From positions 42,701,542-42,765,541 of the forward strand of contig CM068583.1 in the NCBI GenBank assembly GCA_035048485.1: DNA of 64,000 nt, given 5' to 3'. The notes under the pieces are model-generated. The model had not been told where the DNA came from. It saw only the letters and a program-made list of their open reading frames with translations, and searched no databases. This document shows, one piece after another, positions 24,801 through 34,359 of this stretch. The translations under genes were made by a program, and so were the position numbers. This DNA is from Pteria penguin (taxonomy: Eukaryota; Mollusca; Bivalvia; Pterioida; Pteriidae). Positions within the stretch are counted from its first letter, which is position 1, and each line of letters opens with the position of its first letter.

Positions 24801-27800
24801 ATACTGGTCAACAAAGAAAGGAGAGGTCGATGTTCAATTTCTCAAGGCATTGATGTTTGGGCATACTAAAGGAGAGGATGTTGCCCAAGGAATCATGGAT
24901 ACTCTACTAGACGAGGGATATCAGATGCCATTTCAAAAACTTATTAATATTGGATCTGATGGCCCAAATGTAAACATGACCATTTGGAACATTTTGAATG
25001 AAAAGAAGAAAGTTATGGGCCTCAGTGGTCTTCTACCATTTATTTCATACAATATGCACGTAGTACACAACTCATTTCGAGAAGGTCTAAAAGGTTTGGG
25101 GCATACAGCAGAAAAGCTAGCAACAGATTTGTTCTATTTTTTCAAATATTCTCCGTGAAAATGAGATGATTTCTTAGAAATTTTGGAAGACAATGGATTT
25201 GATGACAGTTTATTCGTGAGACATGTCCAGTGTCGCTGGCTGTCCCTTCTACCTGTGTTGCAGAGAATCATTCAAAAGTGGGAACCGCTCAAAGAGTACT
25301 TCCTTAAGGAACTCCCGAAAACTGCGAGAGAAGAAAGAACTTTCAAGTTTTTGGAGAAAAATGAAAAATACATAAGAATATGCAGAGCCCTGAATCAACC
25401 ATCAACGTTGATAGAGATGCATTTCCTCATGTATCTAGAGACTGTTTATCATCGGTTCCTAGCCTTATTTCAAAGAGAGGATCCTCTTGTCCACATCTTA
25501 CATGAGGAACTGTCTGAATTGTTGAGAACATTCATGCTTAGGTGTATTAAATGCAACGTGGTGGAGAAAATGAAATATGGTCAGAATCTCCTAGAGTTGA
25601 ATGTGGACAATAAAGAGCACATCTTGACAGATGCTGAGCTGGAAATAGGTTCAAAGACACGCATCACTCTTCAGAAAAACCCTGACCTATCCAAGACCTC
25701 TCTTGCAAATATCAGGAAGTTCTACATAACAGTTTTCAGTACCTCCAAAAGAGACCTCCACTTGATAGTATCTTACTGAAGGACTTGTCCTGTCTTCATC
25801 CTGTAGCTCAAAAACATAAGGTTGGAGTGGCCAGAATAAGAAGAATAGGCCAGAAGATGCCTCAGGTGGTATGTGCAGAAGATCATGCCAAACTTACTGA
25901 TGAATGGAAGTATTACGAGTGCAGCAAGTATCCTGATGACTGAAAAATGGTAGATAGAAAAGACACAAGAGTAGATGTATATTGGAATAAGGTACTTCAA
26001 GCAAAGAGCACAGATGGAAGGCCCAGATTCAATGTACTTGCTAAACTTGTGAAGGCATCACTTTGCATTCCCCATAAAAATGCTGAAGTAGAGACGAGTC
26101 TAAGTGACAGTAAGCGAGTGCTTACTAAAAAGAGGGTATCATTGACCGAGAACTCAATGAATGGCCTACGACTTGTGAAAGATGCAGTGAAAATAAAGGG
26201 TGGCGTTGTTTTTGAAATGCCTGTCCCAAAAACATTGATTGAAGCTGGAAGAAATGCTTATTCACTCTACAAGTTAAGGATGGATGGGGAGAGAAAAAAG
26301 TAGAAGCTGCAAAAAAGGCATAAAAAGAGAAGGAAGTGCAGCAGAAAGAGAAAGAGACAGCTAAAGAAACGATGGAAGAAACAAAAACATCACTAGCAGA
26401 AAAGGGAAAGAAACTTGCACAGGCGAACAAGGAACAGAGTGAGGAATTAAGTGCGAAGCTATTTGAAGAAGCTAATGAGAGGCTAAAAAAGCATTGAAGA
26501 ATAAAGATCTGGATGAAGCAAGTGTTGCACAGGGACAGACTGAAGTTGCAAAATCCAAAATGAAAGATGTCCAACATTCTCTGGAAAAAAAAAAGGAGAG
26601 GGAAGAAAAAACTGGAGGACAGGAAGAGAGAAAACCTAGTTTATGTGTCAAAAGTGCTGGACAAAAAGTTCATAATGATACAGTTGTTATTTGTAGTAGT
26701 AGATTTACTTGTTTTGCATTCCATGATTAGAATGTTAATTTGTTGTATTAATTGTATGATTACCATAAACTTAAAGTGATCACTTTGTACTATGTCTTGT
26801 TTGCCCATCAGGTATAACACCTCCCCGTCTAATGCTTTTAAGAAAATGTCATGATATTTTGGCAATTGACTTGAGAATTTTAAGGTATTTACACAAACAT
26901 TGATGTTGCAGCAGCAGGTGACTCTTGTTCTTAGTACAATAAGGTGTTAGGTGTGCATATTTTTAAGCATCCTGATATTTGATGCTTAGGTCCACAGGCC
27001 TATGCTAAGAAATGATGTACATGCTTTTTCTTGTCTTGCATCTTGAAAATATCATATTTTCAAAATGAGTAGTTTGAGAAAGTTTTTTATATTAATCAGA
27101 AAAAGAATGTTCATGAATATATTATGTTAGGCAAAATAAATGGTGGAAATGGAATGGTTAAAATGGGAAAAGAGGAGGCCATAATTTAGAGAATTTCTGG
27201 TTATTTCAAGATGGAAAACAAATGTTCAACTGTATTATATTTTAGCTCTACTTGCTTAGTCTTTTTAACATTTCCACATCTCTCTTTCATTTTCCCAATG
27301 CAAGACTCAACAGATTTGAAGACTGGAATGAAAGCTGTTTGTAAGCAAATGATTATTATCTGCTTTTAGGTGAGTAAAAGGTCCTAAAAAATCTTATTTT
27401 TTTCAAAATGTCCTTAAAACATCCTAAAAAAGCTTAAAATCGTCTTTAATTTTGTCCTAAATTTTGTGGAAAAGGTGCTTGAAGCACTGAAATCTGACCC
27501 ATTTACATCGCCAAATTCGTCACTAAGTCTTGTGTTCTCTCACGTACATTGTACAGAACCATCATAACGGAGGGTTAAAAATATTGCGACCTGTCATTGA
27601 TGCTTCTCAGTAAGGATTAAGGAAAGGGTTGGAGTTGAAGCCCTAAACTTAGCCAGACTGACCCAGAGAAGTCGAGTATATGTACAATTATTGGATTCGT
27701 AATAGTCGCTTAGACCATTACAGATGATATTCTATCTCTCTAGTGGGTTTATGGGGACGTCCATCTACACTCCACATCTGAATCCACCACTGGGAAATAG

Positions 27801-29650
27801 AAGGTAATTATATATATGCCTTCCTGTCGGACCTAAGTAGTTCTTTCTACGGTTCAGTCCCTGTGCCATATAGCCACTTAGTAATGTGGTGCAGTGGCGG
27901 ATTAAGAGGGAGGCCCCCCATTTTCGCCACATATTTACAAGTAAAAACCCAAATTAGGCACAAAAATGGCAGAATACTTTGACTAATACACATGTGGGCC
28001 CCCTTTTCGGAAATCCTGGATTAGTCACTGTGGTGTTATGCTACATCTATCAATGTAAACGAGTATGAGTAACTGACCAATACTTCCTGAAGTAAGACCA
28101 CGATTCATGTGGACCTGCCCAACATGATCGCTACACATACAGTTGGGTGCAGTCCTAACCTTACATTCAAGGGCACTTGACAAGTGCACTTCAAGTTTAG
28201 TTTTTCGTCCCGAAAATCAGTCATAAAGTTTAGTCAAGTGCACTTGATATCAAGTTTACTTCAAAGTAATTCCGTCCTCAAGTTTACTTGTTTTAATAGA
28301 GAAATATAGTAAATGTACATGTATATAGAAAGTAAACTAAACTTGAAGTGCACTTGGAGTAAACTTGGAATCAAGTTTAGTACTAAACTTGGAACCAAGT
28401 TTACTACTAAACTTGATTCCAAGTTTACTCTGTTGTGGCCAAGTAAACTTGAAAAGCAGTCATACAGTTAACTTGAAGTGCACTTCATGTAAGGTTAGGA
28501 CTGCACCTAACTGTAATATGTAGCGGTCTTAATCAGCAGATTCAATCAATTAATTATATACATGTAATTAGAATGTCAGAGTAAAGGTAAATTTTACATT
28601 TCCATGATGAACGAATCTTATAAATATCAAATGTACATTTCTTTATTGTATACATAAAACCACCCATGGTTTTAATCGAACCACGATCTATGATACAGTT
28701 GCATATCATGTATATTTCATACATATATAATTCTGGAATACATTCATCTGTACACGAATTATTTCTGCAGTCATTTAGCATAGCATAACCATTTGGTAAG
28801 TGCAATTATTTTATATAATGGTGTACGCTTTCATGTGAAACTTGAAATCTTACATTGATTCTATGGCATTTACTGTTAATTGTTCTTAGTGGCGACATCT
28901 GGTGGACTTGTCCATTTGATATCGACGAGTAAAGTGCTCTATGTGTGTAACATTACCAATTCGCTTCACATCTGGATGCGACAATCGATTTTATACAGTT
29001 ACATAGTGCAGTTTCACGAAAAAAAATGTGTTAAAAATGAAAGCAGATTAAATTCATGAAAGTATTTCGCCCACTTGCATTCACACATTCATCAGCAAAG
29101 AATGTAAACACATTGGTATTCGCTGTATCAATGCTGATTACGTCAATAAATACAGAATTACGTAAATCTGAATGTTCACTAGGCAATATTGAATATAAAA
29201 TCACTGTTGCATTAATATTTTTATATATAATAAATTCTCTATAACAATATAACATATTTAGACAACGGCACGGGAGATGAGGAGATTTGGGATTTGTACA
29301 ATGATGTTTCTAAATATGGTGCATTGCTAGAAATACGGTACTTTTGAAAGCAGGAAAAGACAAAAGTGTCTGGTCTACTCTTTACCCTTTTTGAGTTATT
29401 AGTCTGAATAAAATCTTCACAATCTGCTACGTAATACATTTCATTCAGTGCTCCGAATGTCCATCCTAGAAATCAGATTTCTTAAAACTTAAATCAACTT
29501 TTAAAAAGGACCGTCATCCTTCCTCTCCCTCCAATGATTTCAAACAAACCGAAATAAAAACATACCGAAAAATGTGTAGAACTCATGCAGTAATTTCTTC
29601 TTCTGGAATGTAGAGAGTTCTGGGTTAAAGAAACCCAAAACAAGACCCAT
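15845..29650 (-). CDS. Sarcoplasmic calcium-binding protein / calexcitin-like EF-hand protein
   Basis: Six coding exons on the minus strand join perfectly in phase: 29650-29566, 21264-21212, 19651-19514, 17937-17802, 16345-16248 and 15964-15845 (stop 15847-15845). The protein is 209 residues, near the usual 180-200 of the family. Canonical EF-hand loops are DLNKDGKLEWKD (residues 29-40, Asp at position 12), DINNDGLVTSDE (about 80-91) and DRTGDGLVDADE (about 136-147). The fourth hand (SQNNEKKVDFDY) lacks loop ligands and is probably dead, as is typical of this family. The tail YYRSDDPGALGNFINGKL matches the conserved C-terminal signature of invertebrate sarcoplasmic calcium-binding proteins. 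The product should be a cytosolic Ca2+ (and Mg2+) buffer of muscle or neurons. The loop of hand 1 and that of hand 3 are each split by an intron. The start MGLVLGFFNPELSTF is the first in-frame ATG after a splice acceptor at 29683-29684. The calexcitin and SCP subfamilies cannot be separated by eye. Confidence 0.94.
16545..17705. repeat. 39-bp minisatellite, about 29 copies (intron between EF-hand exons 4 and 5)
   Basis: The 39-bp unit tgagactgtgacatcactga, ggtatgtttaatcaatgca repeats head to tail with substitutions and small deletions. A block near 17167-17320 is repeated nearly exactly about 155 bp later (taacacccatgagatatgtt occurs at 17173 and again near 17331), so there is a higher-order duplication. 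Because 39 is divisible by three, a 129-residue open frame exists on the minus strand. It is satellite, not a gene. Confidence 0.93.
18330..18800 (+). repeat. Degenerate mollusc repeat (ends gggggcatatgtttagaaac)
   Basis: The segment carries the recurring phrases catcctgtccaaaatagat, ggggtcagtaggtcaaaa and gagggtcagtaggtcaaagg, and ends gtgggggcatatgtttagaa, acatgctctagt. A similar terminal phrase (cagggggcatatatgtttta) occurs alone at 8311. It lies within an EF-hand gene intron. Confidence 0.55.
19853..21015. mobile_element. Foldback element with arrays of TCTCGTTCGAACGAGA palindromes
   Basis: The outer inverted repeats are aaagccgtattcgtgccatt, then taaagaagaaaacaa, on the left and the complement of tttcttctttacaatggcat, then gaaaacgcttt, on the right. 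Just inside each end sits an array of the self-complementary unit ctcgttcgaacgag joined by aaa/ttt spacers: about 10-12 half-units at 19897-20110 and about five at 20888-20975. The middle (20110-20888) is AT-rich without a supportable gene. The structure fits a non-autonomous foldback-type DNA transposon with subterminal palindromic satellites. It lies in the intron between EF-hand exons 2 and 3. No clear target duplication was found. Confidence 0.8.
22737..23381. mobile_element. hAT-like non-autonomous element (CTAGTGTTGTA ends)
   Basis: The left end is ctagtgttgtaactattatc and the right end is the inverse, gattatacaacactag. Just inside, both ends are rich in the self-complementary aatcgatt motif (22792-22820, 23299-23355). 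The TAGTGTTGTA terminus resembles hAT ends. Flanks are gcatcga on the left and gcaatcga on the right, which could be a target duplication altered by one inserted base. No transposase. Confidence 0.7.
23497..27489 (+). mobile_element. Full-length decayed hAT transposon, about 4.0 kb
   Basis: The right end, read inward, is cagtgcttcaagcacctttt; the left end is ttgtgcttcaagttcgtccc, so the CAGTG start has decayed to TTGTG. Imperfect similarity continues inward with cctaaaaaatc-type strings on both sides (23521-23600, 27374-27465). The direct repeat aaatct sits immediately outside both ends (23491-23496 and 27490-27495), a likely remnant of the 8-bp hAT target duplication. The element holds one plus-strand transposase pseudogene, opposite to the host EF-hand gene, in that gene's 8.3-kb first coding intron. 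Confidence 0.8.
24156..26690 (+). pseudogene. hAT-superfamily transposase pseudogene with C2H2 finger and coiled-coil tail
   Basis: Conceptual pieces in order: 24156-24392 (start MPRRQTKFCLSW; zinc-finger-like C-x2-C...H-x5-H in YCTLCNKSF...HSKGSKH); 24392-24754; 24681-24790 (catalytic-type FDET); 24804-25156 (YWSTKK...IGSDGPNVN and NMHVVHNSFREGL, the usual positions of later RNase H-fold residues); 25163-25779 (helical region with CRWLSLLPVLQR); 25739-26303 (a segment resembling the hAT C-terminal dimerisation region, with AEVETSLSDSKR); and 26304-26690 (Lys/Glu/Gln-rich predicted coiled coil). Breaks: frameshifts near 24385, 24725, 24790, 25735 and 26300, in-frame TGA at 25156-25164, TGA near 25941, and further shifts in the tail. 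The element is therefore inactive. The open frames at 24850, 25183 and 25947 are fragments of this single gene. Confidence 0.85.
27892..28030. mobile_element. MITE with CAGTGGCGGAT ends, copy 1
   Basis: The left end is cagtggcggattaagaggga; the right end is aaatcctggattagtcactg. The interior includes ccccattttcgccacatatt and tgggcccccttttcgg, shared in inverted order with the copy at 63628-63787. The flanking bases share tggtg. It lies in the first coding intron of the EF-hand gene. Confidence 0.7.
28129..28525. mobile_element. Palindromic MITE with nested AAGTTTACT/AGTAAACTT repeats
   Basis: Inverted arms: cgctacacatacagttgggt, gcagtcctaaccttacat on the left and the complement of atgtaaggttaggactgcac, ctaactgtaatatgtagcg on the right. 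The interior is a run of short inverted units (aagtgcacttgatatcaag, actaaacttggaaccaagtt, tactaaacttgattccaagt), so almost the whole 397 bp can fold. No coding capacity. Confidence 0.85.
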
Positions 29651-29682
29651 TTTCCTCCCTCTACTTCGGAATGCGTCTCGAA
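29651..29682 (-). other. 5' UTR part of EF-hand coding exon 1, with upstream splice acceptor
   Basis: On the minus strand, tcttatttacag immediately precedes this 32-nt leader before the ATG at 29650, so the transcript probably begins in one or more non-coding exons upstream. An in-frame TAG (gaagtag) lies inside the leader, which supports the chosen start. Confidence 0.6.
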
Positions 29683-29814
29683 CTGTAAATAAGAGCAGAC
29701 TTGTATGAATGACAATCTATATTGATATGGTAACCGATGTTCGTTTTATCAATACAGTAATTTATATCTCCAAGTATGGCTTCTTTACTGCATCCTCTTC
29801 GGTACCATCCAATT

Positions 29815-29965
29815 TTTGTTTTTGTTTTTGGTTTGTTTGTTTTTTTTTTCGTATTTTAGTTTTTTTTTGTTTATTTGTATGTTTGTTTTTGTTTATTTGT
29901 ATGTTTGTTTTGGTTTTCTAGTTTGTTTTGTTTTAGTATTTTTATGTGTTTGATTTAAAAAAAAT
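29815..29965 (+). repeat. T/G-rich low-complexity tract
   Basis: Runs of tttgtttt and ttttttttgtttatttgtat dominate. On the minus strand it is an A/C-rich stretch just upstream of the EF-hand leader exon. The hydrophobic 70-residue open frame across it is composition-driven. Confidence 0.75.
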
Positions 29966-30161
29966 CTTTTATTCATTTATTGATTCATTATATATTTATA
30001 TTGTAATTATCTAAAATATTGAGTTTTTGTGTTTTAGCTTTAGTGTAAAACTTATAAGGCAGTATTTAAAAGCTTTTATTCGCCCAAACACATCTAGAAT
30101 GATGTGGAAGACTAGGATTAGTACATAAGTATTGATATTAAAACTGCCATAGTGTTTAATA

Positions 30162-30221
30162 AGCTACGTATCCCCACAATGGTTTATAATAAGCTACGTA
30201 TCCCCACAATGGTTTATAATT
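30162..30221 (+). repeat. 30-bp tandem duplication
   Basis: aagctacgtatccccacaat, ggtttataat occurs twice in perfect tandem. The identity suggests a very recent slippage or duplication. Confidence 0.85.
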
Positions 30222-30434
30222 CAGAGTTTGACATGAATTGAAAGACAGTTTGAACAAGAAGCTGTACGTAATCCATTTTCTATTATCGGTGAATAAAAAG
30301 ATAATCCAGATATGAAAACCTGTATCCGGAAAAATTGGGTGTGGAAGGCAAGTCCTTTCCATCTAATATTGTACAAGATTTTTCAGATGTTTTCTATGAT
30401 TTGCATAATTTATGAGTGTTTTAGAATGACATGA

Positions 30435-30800
30435 TGTTATAGAGGGTAACATCCTTTGACAAACTTCTTTTTTCAGACGGGCTGAAAATATATGCATCAG
30501 AGTGATCTAGAAGGGTGTCTTAAGAAGTGTCATTCTTTCGTTCACTAAGAAATCAATGTTTTTGCACTGTTTTGGCATGTTGTCTGACTTAATATTTTTT
30601 TTTACACATTTTTATATCATTTCTTGATTTATTAAATACAGACAAGGTAACGCTTTAAAGGAAAATACCTATTTCAATGTGTATATTTGAAAGTTTCATG
30701 TAAATGAATGTTCCTTAATTATGATAAAGGAAAATTCTGACATCTTGAAGGAATAGCAGTTCAAACCTTGCTTGAGGCAAAAATTAATTTATTTCATTTT
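30435..30800 (+). repeat. Relic of the bivalve interspersed repeat with B-box remnant
   Basis: Recognisable pieces are tagagggtaacatcctttga, agagtgatctagaagggtgt and aagaagtgtcattctttcgt, in the same order as in copy A. They are followed at about 30753 by agcagttcaaaccttgc, matching the decayed tRNA-like motif of the family. Confidence 0.6.
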
Positions 30801-31139
30801 ACAGTAAGGCAAAATTTCAACTGGTTTACTGTCTTCGATATGTTATATAAAAGAAAAAGATGAAAAAGAAGGAGATGAATAATATGATGAATGTAACGAA
30901 GAATTTAGCTGATGATGATATGGAGAAGAAGAAGAAGAGGGAGAAGAAGAAGAAGAGAGAACATTCTGATAGTCTTTTTCACACATGTTTTAAGTAATTT
31001 TCTTGATCATTCAATAAAGCGAAACAAAAGGGCATTTATTTTCCAATTTTTATTTGAAGATAATTGTTTTAAGAGTAAATTGAAAGTTTCATGGCTAAAC
31101 ATAGTTTTCTTGATTTCGTTAATGATTTTTCTCTTTTTA

Positions 31140-31195
31140 GTTAGAGGGTACCCGGTAGCTCTGGCGTGCTGAAAGATAGGGGTTCAAAACTTTCG
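31140..31195 (+). repeat. Solo tRNA-like promoter remnant
   Basis: gtagctctggcg resembles a pol III A box and ggggttcaaaac a B box, 30 bp apart. There is no tRNA fold, so this is at best a SINE or repeat relic. Confidence 0.35.
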
Positions 31196-31664
31196 CAATA
31201 CTCAATATATTACATGAATAATGTTAGGGGGAGGGAGAGGGGGAATGGCAAAACAATTCTGACTTAATTTTTTCACACAGTTTTATGTCATTGTCTTGAT
31301 TAATTCTAGTTATAGAAACAACTGAGAATTCATTCTCTATCTTTTATTACTAGGTATCTGAAAACATTTATTTGAAAATTAGATGTGAAGAAATTTTTTG
31401 TGATTTTCTTTATATATTAATTTTGCCTACTGTTTATTTCAGCCAGAAATGACATCGTAAAGAAAGATAACACCTTCCGCGCTGGGGAAAAAGTTTTTTT
31501 GTTTGTATCATTTTCATTTCATTTTGCACTAATCAGGTTAAAGAATATTTCGTTTGCTGTAAATCCCAAGAATCTATAAAATTTACGATAACATGAAAAT
31601 TTTATTTTGAGGTTTATTAAGTTTGTCTTGTGTTTAATGTGACATATACTGAACATCTTAGGTT

Positions 31665-32575
31665 GAGGATTCAACAGTAAGGGCGAACCTAGAACAACGT
31701 CGTCAAGAAACTGATAGCACTGACCAGCCTAAAACATAAAGCCAACAATAAGGACCGACTTAGGACAACATCAACAAGAAACTGATAGTACTGACCAGCC
31801 TAAAACATAAAGCCAACAGTAAGGACCGACGTAGGACAACATCAACAAGAAATTGATAGTACTGACCAGCCTAAAACATAAAGCCAACAGTAAGGACCGA
31901 CGTAGGACAACATCAACAAGAAATTGATAATACTGACCAGCCTAAAACATAAAGCCAACAGTAAGGACCGACGGAGGACAACATCAACAAGAAACTGATA
32001 GTACTGACCAGCCTAAAACATAAAGCCAACAGTTATGACCGACTAAGAACAACATCAACAAGAATTTGATAGTACTGACTAGCCTAAAACAGAAAGCCAA
32101 CAGTAAGGACCGACGTAGGACAACATCAACAAGAAACTGATACTGCTGACCAGTCTAAAACATTAAGCCAACAGTAAAGACCGACTTAGAACAACATCGT
32201 AAGCATCGGTTTGGAACAACACCAAAAAGTTAATTGACAATGTGAACCGATTTAGAACATCACCAACAGGAGATCGGCAGTGCGGACCGACGTAGAACAA
32301 AACCAACAGGAGACCGGCAGTCCGGACCGACTTAGAACAACGCCAACAGCCTGAACAGGAAACTGACAATTCGGACCTTGTGGACTTACTTTGAACAACG
32401 CTAACTGGAAACTGACAATTTGAACCGATGTAGAACAACACCAATAAGAGGATTGCATGGACAGACCTAGAACAACACCAACAGGAAACTGATAGTGTGG
32501 ACCGACCAAAAACAACAATAACATGAGAAACTGACAGTGTGTACCGACCTAGAATGACATCAAACAGACAGTACA
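31665..32575. repeat. 71-bp minisatellite grading into a shorter-period array
   Basis: About seven units of 71 bp (aagccaacagtaaggaccga, cgtaggacaacatcaacaag, aaattgatagtactgaccag, cctaaaacata) occupy 31665-32170; two consecutive units start at 31811 and 31882. From 32170 the array continues as diverged units of about 45-50 bp built from gaccgacctagaacaacacc and aacaggaaactgacagt. This suggests the 71-bp unit arose from, or into, a shorter ancestor. The minus-strand open frames (137 and 90 residues) are satellite-derived. Confidence 0.9.
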
Positions 32576-32607
32576 AATTAACTTAAACAAGCAGATTCAG
32601 AGAATTG

Positions 32608-33078
32608 TGGTCCCCCGCTTTCAGGGTTCTATCAGTAAGGGTGCAGTGATATGTGACGTATTTTCATGGTTGTGCATGTCTACAGACACACATGCCAAAT
32701 ATGAAGGCCCTATGCCTTACGGTATAAAGTTACATTGAAGTAGGCTAAAGGTCACAGTCAACGTCACATGATAAAATTTTGGTATCAACGGAAAGGTATT
32801 GCAATTAGGGACACACAAGCCAAATATGAAGGCTCTACGTCTTACGCTTAAAAAATTACATTGAAGTAGGTCAAAGGTAACATGATAAAAATTTGGGTAC
32901 CAACGGAAAGGTATTGCATTTATGGACACACATTGCTGAATATGAAGGCCCTACGTCTTACGGTTAAAAAGTTATGACCAATGTTGAAGTTTTTGTGACA
33001 GACGGACAGACAGATAGACGACGGACGGACAAATGAATGAGATTTAATGTCCCCATGATTTCGCGAAAAGCGGGGGAC
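32608..33078. repeat. Mollusc repeat with GTCCCCCGCTTT inverted ends
   Basis: The left end ggtcccccgctttcag matches the complement of the right end gcgaaaagcgggggac. The interior has three diverged tandem units of about 120 bp (gacacacatgccaaatatga, aggccctatgccttacggt, aacggaaaggtattgca). It carries several gtagg.caaaggt strings. No gene. Confidence 0.75.
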
Positions 33079-33284
33079 AGCAAAACAACTGGGCTCCGAC
33101 AGGACGAATCGATTGCAACTAACATTAACAACTTAACTATAGCTGTCCTAACGGGACAAATACCTACACCCCACCCCTCTGCAACAAAGTTGAAACATGC
33201 AATCATTCATTCCAAGATACATCATTGGTACAAGTGTTAATGGATGTCCTTCTTGTACATTTTGAGGTATATTCATGAAAACAA

Positions 33285-33500
33285 GAATTCTGGTATGTGT
33301 GTACTCTGACCTTGACCTTGTAGATATGATTATGCTTCAAGGTCAAGACACACCCTTGGGTCAAGGACAACAATTGTTAAAAATAATATCTCCCTCCAAA
33401 GTAAAAGGAAGAAGTTATGGCCCGGACAAAATGAATGGACACACAGACAGACGACCAAAGTGATTCCTATATATCCCCCCAACTTTGTATGCGGGGGTAT
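33285..33500 (+). repeat. Mollusc repeat rich in TGACCTTGA, 3' end CCCCCAACTTTGTATGCGGGGG
   Basis: ctctgaccttgaccttgtag, tcaaggtcaagacaca and cacacagacagacgaccaaa are typical phrases of this repeat class. It ends in a hairpin (cccccaactttgtatgcgggg). Related fragments follow at about 33646-33740. Confidence 0.65.
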
Positions 33501-33750
33501 AATGAACGAAACAGTATAAATAAGACAGTTACAAACCGTATGATAGCAATAACATAAATCTGCCGAGTGTTAATAAAATAAAACAAGATCAACGCCTAAC
33601 GTTGCATAGTACGACTGTCGCTGAAATCAAAGCGGCAAATATAAGCACTATGACCTTGAACTTGCATATACAGTCATGGTTCAATGTCATGACACACTGT
33701 GCAACAATTCTGTGAAATACTATTCAAACTCATCCATGCATAAAACATCA

Positions 33751-33825
33751 TAGTCCGAGATTCTCTGCCCTTCTCCCACTTTCGATATCGGCGGTATGTG
33801 GGAGAGGGTCAGAAAGACTTTGTTC
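33751..33825 (+). mobile_element. Half copy of the TAGTCCGAG MITE
   Basis: tagtccgagattctctgccc, ttctcccactttcgatatcg matches the left half of the complete element at 63418-63529. The right arm is degenerate (gggagagggtc) and no end is visible. Confidence 0.65.
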
Positions 33826-33844
33826 ATCAAAAGTTGGAATTTTA

Positions 33845-34121
33845 GGGAGCAACCATTTGATTTTTATGGGGAAGGGGGGGAGGGGGGGGGGGGTGGAAGA
33901 CTTTCACCGGCCTGAAAATTTTTTTGGCCAAATTTCAGAGCCGATTTTTTTTATTGCCGGCCCTTCGGGCCGGATTATCCCCCCCCCCCCTTTTTAAAGT
34001 TTAGATAAATGAGCGTTCATGATCCCAGATTATTTTTTTTCACCCAAAATTTGAGCCAGACTTTGTTTTTGCAAAGACTTCCTGCCCCCCCCCTTCCTAT
34101 AAAATTCAAATGGTTGCTCCC
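33845..34121. mobile_element. MITE with GGGAGCAACC ends and TTA target duplication
   Basis: Ends are gggagcaaccatttgatttt and the inverse aattcaaatggttgctccc. The trinucleotide tta sits immediately outside each end (33842-33844, 34122-34124), as expected for a PIF/Harbinger-type insertion. The interior carries long G and C runs and ccggcccttcgggccgg near 33957. Non-coding, 277 bp. Confidence 0.85.
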
Positions 34122-34217
34122 TTAGCGATACCAGCCGGTATCGAAATGTACAAGCCTCTGGTGACAAATAATCCAATAAATGAACCCGATCATAGCTCTA
34201 TCTTTTCCAAATAAGAC

Positions 34218-34353
34218 CTATAACCTTTGGTTAGCTGCCGTTTTATCTGTAATCACGACAATATTCTCATTTCGCCATTTGTGTGTAGAGCGTGACGTCA
34301 GATCTCGCCGAACGCGACTTTGCAGATAAAACGGCAGATAGCAGAGGTTATAG
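34218..34353. mobile_element. MITE with CTATAACC ends
   Basis: Inverted ends of about 31 bp: ctataacctttggttagctg, ccgttttatctg against cagataaaacggcagatagc, agaggttatag. Total 136 bp. No clear direct flank duplication. Confidence 0.8.
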
Positions 34354-34359
34354 ATCGAA

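Noticed and set aside
30912..30960. Lys/Arg-rich coding start (MMIWRRRRRGRRRRREN)
   Set aside because: It is a gaagaagaag purine microsatellite read in one frame.
32163..32576. 137-residue Cys/Val-rich minus-strand frame
   Set aside because: Derived from the 48/71-bp minisatellite; no independent coding evidence.
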